5,375 nucleotides of DNA, from NCBI GenBank assembly GCA_031282485.1, contig JAITDQ010000261.1, positions 1 to 5,375 on the forward strand. Direction: 5' to 3'. The DNA is from Tannerella sp. (GTDB lineage: Bacteria; Bacteroidota; Bacteroidia; Bacteroidales; Tannerellaceae). The position numbers were made by a program, and so were the translations under genes. Numbering within the stretch: the stretch's first letter is position 1; each line of letters begins with the position of its first letter. Below, piece by piece: positions 1-5,375 of the stretch. The notes beneath the pieces are model-generated. The model was given only the letters and a program-made list of their open reading frames with translations. It had not been told where the DNA came from and did not search any database.

Positions 1-26
1 TCTATTAAAAAAATGATTCTTGAAAG

Positions 27-56
27 TGTGGAAATGAAAATAATTTCATACTTTTG
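27..56 (+). promoter_or_regulatory. Candidate Bacteroidota-type promoter upstream of yqeY
   Basis: The octamer TACTTTTG at 49-56 matches the Bacteroides -7 consensus TAnnTTTG exactly. A weak -33-like TGTG lies at 27-30, 18 bases upstream. Transcription would start near 62, about 20 bases before the ATG at 85. A short inverted repeat (TGAAA at 35-39, TTTCA at 44-48) overlaps the spacer and could be an operator, but in sequence this AT-rich it could also be chance. The -7 match is seen directly; its function is inferred. Confidence 0.5.
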
Positions 57-84
57 TGACCGTATAATATAAAAATGTAATGTT

Positions 85-534
85 ATGAGTTTATTCGACC
101 AAATCAGCAGCGATATAAAGGCTGCAATGTTAGCAAAAGACAAAGTGAGGCTTGATGCGCTTCGTAATGTGAAGAAGTTTTTCCTGGAAGCAAAGACGGC
201 TCCGGGTGCGAATGATACGTTGACGGACGATGCAGCGTTGAAAATTATTCAGAAATTAGTGAAGCAGGGAAAAGATTCCGCTCAAATCTATGCCGAACAG
301 AAGCGCCCGGACCTTGCGGACACGGAACTCGCACAGGTGCATGTTCTTGAAAGTTATCTCCCGAAACAGTTATCTCCCGATGAACTGGAGGCCGAACTGA
401 AAAAAATAATAGCAGAAGCAGGCGCTTCCGGCCCGAAAGATATGGGAAAGGTCATGGGAGCGGCAACCAAAGCATTATCCGGTAAAGCCGAAGGACGCGC
501 TATTTCGGAAACCGTAAAACGATTGCTGGGATAA
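85..534 (+). CDS. yqeY: GatB/YqeY domain-containing protein
   Basis: This 149-residue protein matches the stand-alone YqeY family in length and pattern. It has an N-terminal helical part beginning MSLFDQI, with the family-typical KDKVRLDALRNVK at about residues 18-30. A middle helix carries the KLVKQGKDS segment at about 57-65, followed by VLESYLPKQLSPDEL at about 87-101. The C-terminal small helical domain contains GPKDMGKVMGA at about 116-126 and ends in a conserved-looking Leu-Leu-Gly. The family resembles the tail domain of GatB, the amidotransferase subunit that makes Gln-tRNA(Gln) or Asn-tRNA(Asn). The exact role of the free-standing protein is not established; tRNA binding is a plausible inference. 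It is expected to be cytosolic. The ATG at 85 is the only sensible start: the two upstream ATGs at 75 and 80 run into stops at once. No Shine-Dalgarno sequence is visible, which is usual in Bacteroidota. The next gene starts 58 bases after the stop, so shared transcription is possible but not shown. Confidence 0.93.
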   Translation: MSLFDQISSDIKAAMLAKDKVRLDALRNVKKFFLEAKTAPGANDTLTDDAALKIIQKLVKQGKDSAQIYAEQKRPDLADTELAQVHVLESYLPKQLSPDELEAELKKIIAEAGASGPKDMGKVMGAATKALSGKAEGRAISETVKRLLG

Positions 535-592
535 TTCTTTTTTTATGCTGTTGTGGGGTCTTTATTGTTAATTCTATAACTATTGTTGGAAA

Positions 593-2041
593 ATGGTATC
601 ATTTGTAGGTTGTTTATTGTTTTTGATTGCAGGCTATTTTATTTACGGAAGCCTGATGGAGCGTATTTTCGGTGCGGACACGAACCGCCCGACGCCGGCG
701 TATACGCAGCAGGACGGGATTGATTATGTCCCGATGTCGTGGTGGCGTGTTTTTCTCATACAGTTCCTGAATATTGCAGGGCTGGGACCTATCTTCGGGG
801 CGATTATGGGAATTATGTTCGGGCCGGCCGCATTCCTGTGGATTGTTCTCGGAACGATATTCGGAGGAGCTGTACATGATTATCTTTCGGGAATGATGTC
901 CGTGCGCGAAGGAGGCATAAGCCTGCCGGAACTTGTAGGAAAAGAACTTGGGAAATATATCAAACTGTTTATGCGCCTGTTTTCGCTCCTGTTAATGATA
1001 CTTGTCGGCGCGGTGTTTGTTTCCGGCCCGGCGGGATTGCTCAACGGCCTTATTCCCGATGTGAGCGTGCTTGTCTGGACCATACTCGTATTTGTGTATT
1101 ACATGCTGGCGACACTCCTTCCGATAGATAAGATTATCGGGCGGATTTATCCCATTTTTGGGTTTGCACTCCTGTTTATGGCCGCAGGCATACTTTTCGC
1201 CCTGTTCTTCAACAATGCAAATATACCTGAACTTACCGAAGGTTTCGCCAACAGAAACCCGAATAAAAGCCTGCACATCTTCCCAATCATGTTCGTAAGT
1301 ATAGCCTGCGGCGCCATATCCGGCTTCCATGCCACCCAGTCGCCCATCATGGCACGCTGCATAAAAAACGAAAAATACGGACAACGCTGTTTTTACGGGG
1401 CGATGGTGGCGGAAGGCATAGTTGCGCTTATATGGGCAGCCGCCGCTTCCTCCTTTTTCGGCTCGCTGGAAGGGCTTCAGAAGTACGTGGCGGAACTGCC
1501 GGCAACGGCCAACAAAGCAGCCGAGGTCGTTAATATCATTTCCAAAGACTGGCTTGGCATCATTGGCGGTTTTCTCGCCATTCTCGGCGTCATTGCAGCG
1601 CCGTTAACATCCGGCGACACGGCGCTCCGTTCGGCAAGACTGATAGCTGCCGACTTCCTGAAAATTGACCAGAAACCAATCGTCAAACGATTAATCATAT
1701 CGGTACCCCTTTTCGTACTTACATTTGTGATCCTGCAAATGAATTTTGATATACTGTGGCGCTATTTTGCTTGGTGCAACCAGACACTTGCGGTATTTAC
1801 CCTCTGGGCGGTAACGGTCTACCTTTGCCGCAGGAAGAAGCTGTATATCCTCTCCATGATACCGGCCATGTTCATGACAATGGTCTGTTCGACATATCTT
1901 TTTGTCGCCCCCCGTCCCGAAGGGTTCGGTCTGTCTTACCCTGTATCGCTGACGATTGGCGCCGCAGTGACCGCCTTCGTCGTCGTCTGCTTTTTCCTGT
2001 GGATGTGGAAAGGGAAATTATTTTCAGGGATTACCCGTTAG
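593..2041 (+). CDS. cstA: Carbon starvation protein CstA family transporter, compact form
   Basis: This is a polytopic inner-membrane protein of 482 residues with about 13 hydrophobic segments, the first at residues 1-20. Family hallmarks appear in order: DYVPMSWWRVF from residue 44; QFLNIAGLGPIFGAI at 57-71; GGAVHDYLSGM at 91-101 with a following Ser-x-Arg-Glu-Gly; SGFHATQS at 243-250; and APLTSGDTALRSARL at 336-350. CstA proteins take up peptides, and relatives such as BtsT take up pyruvate, during nutrient limitation. The substrate here cannot be read from sequence. Enterobacterial CstA is about 700 residues, so this is the short version often seen in Bacteroidota. The C-terminal region is compact rather than obviously broken, because the frame is intact and ends after a normal membrane segment and a basic tail. 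The ATG at 593 begins directly with the first membrane helix and has no clear ribosome binding site. No convincing promoter was found in the gap from yqeY. Confidence 0.95.
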   Translation: MVSFVGCLLFLIAGYFIYGSLMERIFGADTNRPTPAYTQQDGIDYVPMSWWRVFLIQFLNIAGLGPIFGAIMGIMFGPAAFLWIVLGTIFGGAVHDYLSGMMSVREGGISLPELVGKELGKYIKLFMRLFSLLLMILVGAVFVSGPAGLLNGLIPDVSVLVWTILVFVYYMLATLLPIDKIIGRIYPIFGFALLFMAAGILFALFFNNANIPELTEGFANRNPNKSLHIFPIMFVSIACGAISGFHATQSPIMARCIKNEKYGQRCFYGAMVAEGIVALIWAAAASSFFGSLEGLQKYVAELPATANKAAEVVNIISKDWLGIIGGFLAILGVIAAPLTSGDTALRSARLIAADFLKIDQKPIVKRLIISVPLFVLTFVILQMNFDILWRYFAWCNQTLAVFTLWAVTVYLCRRKKLYILSMIPAMFMTMVCSTYLFVAPRPEGFGLSYPVSLTIGAAVTAFVVVCFFLWMWKGKLFSGITR

Positions 2042-2059
2042 AGAAGAAGTTAGACAGCC

Positions 2060-2080
2060 GGTTTCCCGCATCGGGAAATC
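2060..2080 (+). terminator. Hairpin after cstA, possible transcription terminator or mRNA 3'-end stem
   Basis: TTTCCCG at 2062-2068 and CGGGAAA at 2072-2078 form a perfect 7-bp stem around a three-base CAT loop. A G-U and a G-C pair (2061/2079 and 2060/2080) extend it to nine pairs. It begins 19 bases after the cstA stop codon. No T-run follows directly; the nearest is CTTTTGTT about 11 bases later. It is therefore an imperfect intrinsic terminator and may instead stabilise the cstA message or act with Rho. Confidence 0.45.
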
Positions 2081-2157
2081 ACGGTAAATGCTTTTGTTAT
2101 GTGAAAAATTTTATTCGGATTTAAACTTTAATCAGGAAATTGCGTCTATTACAAAGT

Positions 2158-2165
2158 TATGTTTT
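2158..2165 (+). promoter_or_regulatory. Weak -7-like element ahead of the ABC operon
   Basis: TATGTTTT at 2158-2165 matches TAnnTTTG except for the last base and lies 13 bases upstream of the ATPase ATG. The nearest TTG (2140-2142) is only 15 bases away, shorter than the usual 18-21. A promoter is expected somewhere in this spacer because a hairpin separates cstA from the ABC genes. This particular site is a guess. Confidence 0.25.
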
Positions 2166-2178
2166 ATTTTAAATAAAG

Positions 2179-3072
2179 ATGAGTATATCTATACGTTCGC
2201 TGAACAAGTATTATCCTAACGGTAATCACGCCCTGAAAGATATCAATATGGAGATTCCGACGGGAATGTTCGGGTTGTTAGGGCCAAATGGCGCAGGAAA
2301 ATCCACACTGATGCGTATTCTTGTCGCATTGATGGAGCCTACGTCCGGCGAAGTGAGTGTGTTTGGCTATGATTTGCTCAAGCAGCGTAAGGAAGTCCGC
2401 AAGATTCTGGGCTATCTGCCTCAGGACTTCCGTTTTTTTGCAAAATATAAGACTTACGAATTTCTGGACTATGCAGCGCGATTATCGGGCATGAATAACA
2501 GTAAGCAACGCCGCCGGGCGGTTGACGAGATGCTCGAAAGCGTCGGCCTGTTTGATGTCAGGGAACGTTATGCAAATAAGCTTTCGGGCGGAATGAAGCG
2601 TCGCCTCGGCATTGCTCAGGCGCTGATACACAATCCGAAACTTATCATCGTAGACGAACCTACGACCGGGCTTGACCCCGAAGAACGAATCCGTTTCCGC
2701 AATCTTCTTGCGGAAATCAGCAAAAAAGATGTAGCTATTATCCTGTCTACGCACATTGTCGGCGATATATCAAGCACATGTAACTGCATGGCGCTGATGA
2801 ACAAAGGCGAAGTCGCTTTCTACGGCGCACCGCAGGATATGCTCAAAGAAGCCGAAGGCAAGGTATGGCGCATGAAAGTAAGCGGTGACGACCTGCCTCA
2901 GGTAGACAGGAAATATCCGGTTATATCCACGATACCTTCCGGTACGGGGTGGGAAGTTCAGGTTATAGCGGACGAAATAGAAGGTTATGACGCGGAACCT
3001 TATCCCCCGAATCTGGAACATGCGTATGTTTATTACATGGAGAAAAAGTTGAATCGCTGGGTGAATGACTGA
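2179..3072 (+). CDS. ABC transporter ATP-binding protein
   Basis: This 297-residue cytosolic ATPase subunit has every motif of an active ABC nucleotide-binding domain. The Walker A GPNGAGKST lies at residues 35-43, the Q-loop glutamine at 82 (GYLPQDF), and the signature LSGGM at 135-139. The Walker B LIIVDEP with catalytic Glu160 lies at 155-161, the D-loop GLDP at 164-167 and the switch His at 192. The arrangement and the about 75-residue C-terminal extension after the ATPase core resemble the CcmA/multidrug-type class that works with ABC-2 permeases. The extension ends with a PPNLEHAYVYYM segment common in this class. The start is clear, since the family-typical MSISIRSLNKYYPNG opens the protein; the upstream bases AAATAAAG are only weakly Shine-Dalgarno-like. 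The permease-containing gene begins 27 bases downstream on the same strand, so the two almost certainly form one transporter. The substrate is unknown. No key residue is missing. Confidence 0.96.
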   Translation: MSISIRSLNKYYPNGNHALKDINMEIPTGMFGLLGPNGAGKSTLMRILVALMEPTSGEVSVFGYDLLKQRKEVRKILGYLPQDFRFFAKYKTYEFLDYAARLSGMNNSKQRRRAVDEMLESVGLFDVRERYANKLSGGMKRRLGIAQALIHNPKLIIVDEPTTGLDPEERIRFRNLLAEISKKDVAIILSTHIVGDISSTCNCMALMNKGEVAFYGAPQDMLKEAEGKVWRMKVSGDDLPQVDRKYPVISTIPSGTGWEVQVIADEIEGYDAEPYPPNLEHAYVYYMEKKLNRWVND

Positions 3073-3099
3073 TTTTTAACTGAATAATAAAGTAAAGGA

Positions 3100-5375
3100 A
3101 TGTCGATATTTGATAATATACGGTCTGTCTCGAAATATGAGAGTAAACTTCTGATGAGAAGCTGGTTCTACAGGATTTTTCTTGTACTGGCCGTAGTATC
3201 CCTGTGTATCTTTAATTTTGCGGCATTGATTGGGGAAGACGGATTCTGGATGATGAAAGCCGTAGCTTCGAATATTCCTTATGTAAACCTGCTGTTTCTC
3301 AATACGGGACAGGCGGTTATCGCAGTCTTCCTGTCGTCGGAATTTCTTAAATCCGACAAAAAGCTCGATACCTCGGAAGTATTTTATGTTCACCCGCTCA
3401 GTAACGCCGAATACGTAGCAGGCAAGATATGGGGAAATATGAAAGTGTTCTTCCGCCTTGACCTGTTTATCATCATAATAGTTGCCGTTTTCAATCTGGC
3501 GTCGGGAATTACCTTTGACTGGGCGGCCTATATAACTTATTTTTTCCTGATTTGTATTCCTACGCTGATATATATTTTCGGATTGTCTGTCGGGCTTATG
3601 CTTATCCTTAAAAATCAGGCTATTACTTTTGTTCTTTTGCTGGGATACATCGCCCTTACATTATTTTATATAGAGGATAAGTTTTACTATCTGTTCGATT
3701 ACATGGTGTACAGTCTGCCGTTGATGAAATCCTCGATAGTTGGTTTCACGAACTGGGCGACGCTTATTAATCACCGTTGTATCTATCTGTTGATCGGATT
3801 GGGATTTATATGCATTTCGATATTCCTGTTCAGGCGATTGCCCAATACAAAATACGGCCGTTACCGCTGGCTTGCTCTGGCGGTCTGTTTTTTGACTGCC
3901 GCCGGTTTTGCGGGGTATAATCATGTCAGCCCGATCCTGAAAGAAGCGGAAGTGCGCACGCTATATACCGACATCAATAACAAGTATGTACACAAGCCCA
4001 AAATGGTTATCGACAATTATGATATAACGGTGGAACAGCACCCTGAAACCATTTCGGTAGAAGTTGTCATGAAAGGTGTGGCATTGGAGGCATCGCCCGT
4101 TTTTGTTTTCTGTCTTAATCCCGCATTGCAGGTACGCGAAATAAAAGAAGGGGAAAAGGAATTGTCCTTCAACCGTGAAAGTCAGATTATCCTTGTTGAC
4201 TTTGGCCGCGAAATAGCCCGGGGCGATTCCGTATCGTTCAGGATGAAATACGACGGACGCATCGACGGAGGCTTTTGTTACCTTGATATTCCCGAAGAGA
4301 TTTTGCAGCAGCAATATTCGAGTAATATGTTCCGCATAGACAAGAAGTACAGTTTTCAGAGTAATAATTATATTCTTTTTACGCCTGAAACGTATTGGTA
4401 TCCCTGTCCCGGCACATCGTACAGCAGCGACAGCCCGGATTGGCAACAGGCCTATTTCAGTAATTTCCGCCTGACGGTAAAGACATTGAACGGCCTCAAA
4501 GCCTTGTCGCAGGGCACGATGAAATGGCCGCCGGTAAAGAAAAGCGAGAAACGTGAACGACGGAAGCCGGGAATCGAAGAACCGCCTAAACCGAATGAAG
4601 AGCGGGCAATGGTTAACGGGGAACGACGGACTGAACGCGCGAATCCCGGACAGGAAGCAAGAAGCGAAGGACAAGCTTCTCGACGCGGCGCAGGTGCAGG
4701 CGCAGGCGCAGACAGAAGACAGGGCGGAGGTCAAATGCAAGGTACGCCGCCACAGGGTCAGGGAAGAAACTTCGAGCGCGGCGCAGGCCGGAATCCCGAA
4801 CAGGGAGCAAGACGCGGAGAACAGGGAACGGGAAATCCCGAACGTGGCGCAGGGAATGAAGGACAAGGAGCCGAACGTGGCACAGGCGGCGTTTCGGACA
4901 GAAACCGGTTTCGGAATGTGGAAAGAGATTCGGCACAAGCTCCGGGAATAAACTTCGAGCGCGGTGCAGGCCGAAATCCCGAACAGGGAGCGAGACGCGG
5001 AGAACGGGGAATGGGAAATCCCGAACGTGGCGCAGGGAATGAAGGACAAGGATTCAGACGTGGCGCAGATGGCGTTTCGGACAGGAACAGAAACCGGTTC
5101 AGGGACGCGGATAGCGTCGCGCAAGGCATTGAATCGGGCAGAAAGCCGGACACAGACAGTACGGCTTCGGACGGTGCTTCGGAAAATAATTTGCAGAAAG
5201 ATTTGGCGGAAAAGCCTGCCGATACGGCAAAAGACAGCCTCTTTATTTTTGAAACGGACTTCCCGACGCCGTCAATAACGCTTATTATTGGTGATTATGA
5301 ACAGAAAAGTATCGATGTGGACGACGTCGTTTTCAGCGTTTGTTATCTGAAAGGACATGACTATTTCTCATCCGT
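3100..5375 (+). CDS. ABC-2 type permease fused to M1-aminopeptidase-like domain (3' end outside window)
   Basis: Translating from the ATG at 3100 gives 758 codons with no stop before the window ends, so this is a 5' partial gene. Residues about 1-276 are a permease. Hydrophobic segments lie near 26-45, 59-82, 120-135, 144-169, 174-191, 228-244 and 257-275. After the second segment comes the ABC-2-type stretch KKLDTSEVFYVHPLSNAEYV (87-106), followed by AGK. From about residue 300 the chain is soluble and beta-rich, like the N-terminal domain of M1 zinc aminopeptidases. It includes the family-like TYWYPCPGTSYSS (near 431-443), followed by AYFSNFRLTV. This domain breaks at about 480, where a low-complexity insert of about 230 residues begins. 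It resumes at about 714 with SLFIFETDFPTPSITLIIGD and then CYLKGHDYF. No HEXXH zinc site is reached, so catalytic competence cannot be judged. Similar permease/peptidase fusions are known in Bacteroidota. An odd number of membrane helices would place the peptidase part in the periplasm, but the count is approximate. The gene partners the ATPase directly upstream. AAAGGA touches the ATG, too close to be a normal ribosome binding site. Confidence 0.88.
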   Translation, partial: MSIFDNIRSVSKYESKLLMRSWFYRIFLVLAVVSLCIFNFAALIGEDGFWMMKAVASNIPYVNLLFLNTGQAVIAVFLSSEFLKSDKKLDTSEVFYVHPLSNAEYVAGKIWGNMKVFFRLDLFIIIIVAVFNLASGITFDWAAYITYFFLICIPTLIYIFGLSVGLMLILKNQAITFVLLLGYIALTLFYIEDKFYYLFDYMVYSLPLMKSSIVGFTNWATLINHRCIYLLIGLGFICISIFLFRRLPNTKYGRYRWLALAVCFLTAAGFAGYNHVSPILKEAEVRTLYTDINNKYVHKPKMVIDNYDITVEQHPETISVEVVMKGVALEASPVFVFCLNPALQVREIKEGEKELSFNRESQIILVDFGREIARGDSVSFRMKYDGRIDGGFCYLDIPEEILQQQYSSNMFRIDKKYSFQSNNYILFTPETYWYPCPGTSYSSDSPDWQQAYFSNFRLTVKTLNGLKALSQGTMKWPPVKKSEKRERRKPGIEEPPKPNEERAMVNGERRTERANPGQEARSEGQASRRGAGAGAGADRRQGGGQMQGTPPQGQGRNFERGAGRNPEQGARRGEQGTGNPERGAGNEGQGAERGTGGVSDRNRFRNVERDSAQAPGINFERGAGRNPEQGARRGERGMGNPERGAGNEGQGFRRGADGVSDRNRNRFRDADSVAQGIESGRKPDTDSTASDGASENNLQKDLAEKPADTAKDSLFIFETDFPTPSITLIIGDYEQKSIDVDDVVFSVCYLKGHDYFSS
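4641..4670 (+). repeat. Degenerate upstream copy of the repeat core
   Basis: These 30 bases match 4791-4820 at 25 positions and lie exactly 150 bases (50 codons) upstream in the same frame. They encode NPGQEARSEG, against NPEQGARRGE in the later copy. The similarity suggests an older, decayed unit of the same repeat family. Confidence 0.55.
4687..4710 (+). repeat. Hexanucleotide tandem repeat GGCGCA x4
   Basis: Four consecutive GGYGCA units (the second with T instead of C) encode (Gly-Ala)4 at residues 530-537. Gain or loss of a unit changes the protein by two residues and does not shift the frame, so this is a possible length-variable site and not an on/off switch. Confidence 0.7.
4768..4950 (+). 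repeat. Tandem in-frame repeat, copy 1 (61 codons)
   Basis: This unit encodes residues 557-617, starting NFERGAGRNPEQGARRG and ending with APGI. Its first 102 bases match copy 2 at 97 positions; the second half is more diverged. Inside the unit there is a weaker half-repeat, with NPEQGARRGEQGTG followed by NPERGAGNEGQG. Confidence 0.88.
4951..5130 (+). repeat. Tandem in-frame repeat, copy 2 (60 codons)
   Basis: This unit follows copy 1 with no gap and encodes residues 618-677, again starting NFERGAGRNPEQGARRG. Of the five base differences from copy 1 in the first 102 bases, three are silent and two change a residue (Gln to Arg, Thr to Met). Later it has an extra Asn-Arg (DRNRNRF against DRNRF) and a shorter end, both changes in whole codons. 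Confidence 0.88.

Larger units (their letters stand above)
4537..5238 (+). other. Low-complexity, repeat-bearing insert within the M1-like domain
   Basis: Residues about 480-713 of the fusion protein are dominated by Gly, Arg, Glu, Asn, Gln and Ala, with almost no large hydrophobics, so this part is predicted to be disordered and rich in both charges. It begins with a basic KKSEKRERRKPG stretch and a Pro-rich EEPPKP, and ends with a polar, Asp/Lys-rich linker. DNA composition changes with it: the 60 bases from 4801 have 36 G+C, 45 purines and only 3 T, whereas the 60 bases from 3541 in the membrane part have 22 G+C. Beta-domain sequence is recognisable on both sides, so this is an internal insert and not a domain boundary. 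The frame is kept throughout. Confidence 0.85.

Noticed and set aside
535..592. Promoter or terminator between yqeY and cstA
   Set aside because: There is a T-run at 537-544 but no stem before it. The best -7-like octamer (TATTGTTG, 581-588) is too close to the ATG and lacks a spaced -33 element.
1756..2124. 122-codon + frame overlapping the end of cstA and the spacer
   Set aside because: It is a shadow of cstA in another phase; the cstA frame has the membrane-protein pattern through its stop at 2041.
3100..3924. Separate permease gene ending before the peptidase-like part
   Set aside because: No stop codon occurs between the membrane segments and the soluble domain; the frame is continuous from 3100 to the window end, so it is one fused gene.
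3961..5124. 387-codon open frame on the minus strand
   Set aside because: It is antisense to the permease/peptidase gene, whose + frame is open over the whole region and shows recognisable domains. Its Ser/Arg/Phe/Pro-rich repetitive product mirrors the T-poor repeat on the other strand and resembles no known family.
4768..5130. CRISPR array or mobile-element repeats
   Set aside because: The repeats are directly adjacent, about 180 bases long, without spacers, and encode protein in one continuous frame. They show no terminal inverted repeats or target duplications.
4553..5278. Two + strand open frames (4553-4951 and 4964-5278) in another phase
   Set aside because: They lie wholly inside the insert of the true gene, resemble each other only because of the DNA repeat, and the second loses its character outside the repeat. 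They show no independent start signal or domain.

Overview
All supported genes in this window lie on the + strand. The content points to a member of the Bacteroidota, probably Bacteroidales. The reasons are a compact CstA of about 480 residues, an ABC-2 permease fused to an M1-peptidase-like domain, weak or absent Shine-Dalgarno sequences, and a TAnnTTTG-type -7 box ahead of the first gene. This assignment is inferred from gene types and signals, not from a database search.

Layout: (1) 1-84 is an AT-rich leader with a promoter-like element. (2) 85-534 encodes a GatB/YqeY-family protein. (3) 593-2041 encodes a short CstA carbon-starvation (peptide/pyruvate-type) transporter. (4) 2042-2178 is a spacer holding a perfect 7-bp hairpin and a weak promoter candidate. 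(5) 2179-3072 encodes an ABC transporter ATPase with all the nucleotide-binding motifs. (6) From 3100 to the end of the window one reading frame stays open with no stop codon (758 full codons). It encodes about seven transmembrane segments of ABC-2 permease type followed by the N-terminal beta-rich part of an M1-aminopeptidase-like domain. The gene is cut by the window edge before any zinc-binding HEXXH motif.

The ATPase and the permease/peptidase fusion are 27 bases apart and very likely form one two-gene transporter unit. The ATPase would drive the membrane part, and the M1-like domain would be carried on the same chain. YqeY and CstA look like unrelated housekeeping and nutrient-uptake neighbours.

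The most unusual feature is inside the fusion gene. About 230 residues of Gly/Arg/Glu/Asn/Gln-rich low-complexity sequence (4537-5238) interrupt the M1-like beta domain. This stretch contains two adjacent in-frame repeats of about 61 residues, an older degenerate copy, and a GGCGCA hexamer array. It is purine-rich and T-poor, which leaves several other frames free of stops and creates long spurious ORFs on both strands. No RNA genes, CRISPR arrays or insertion sequences were seen.
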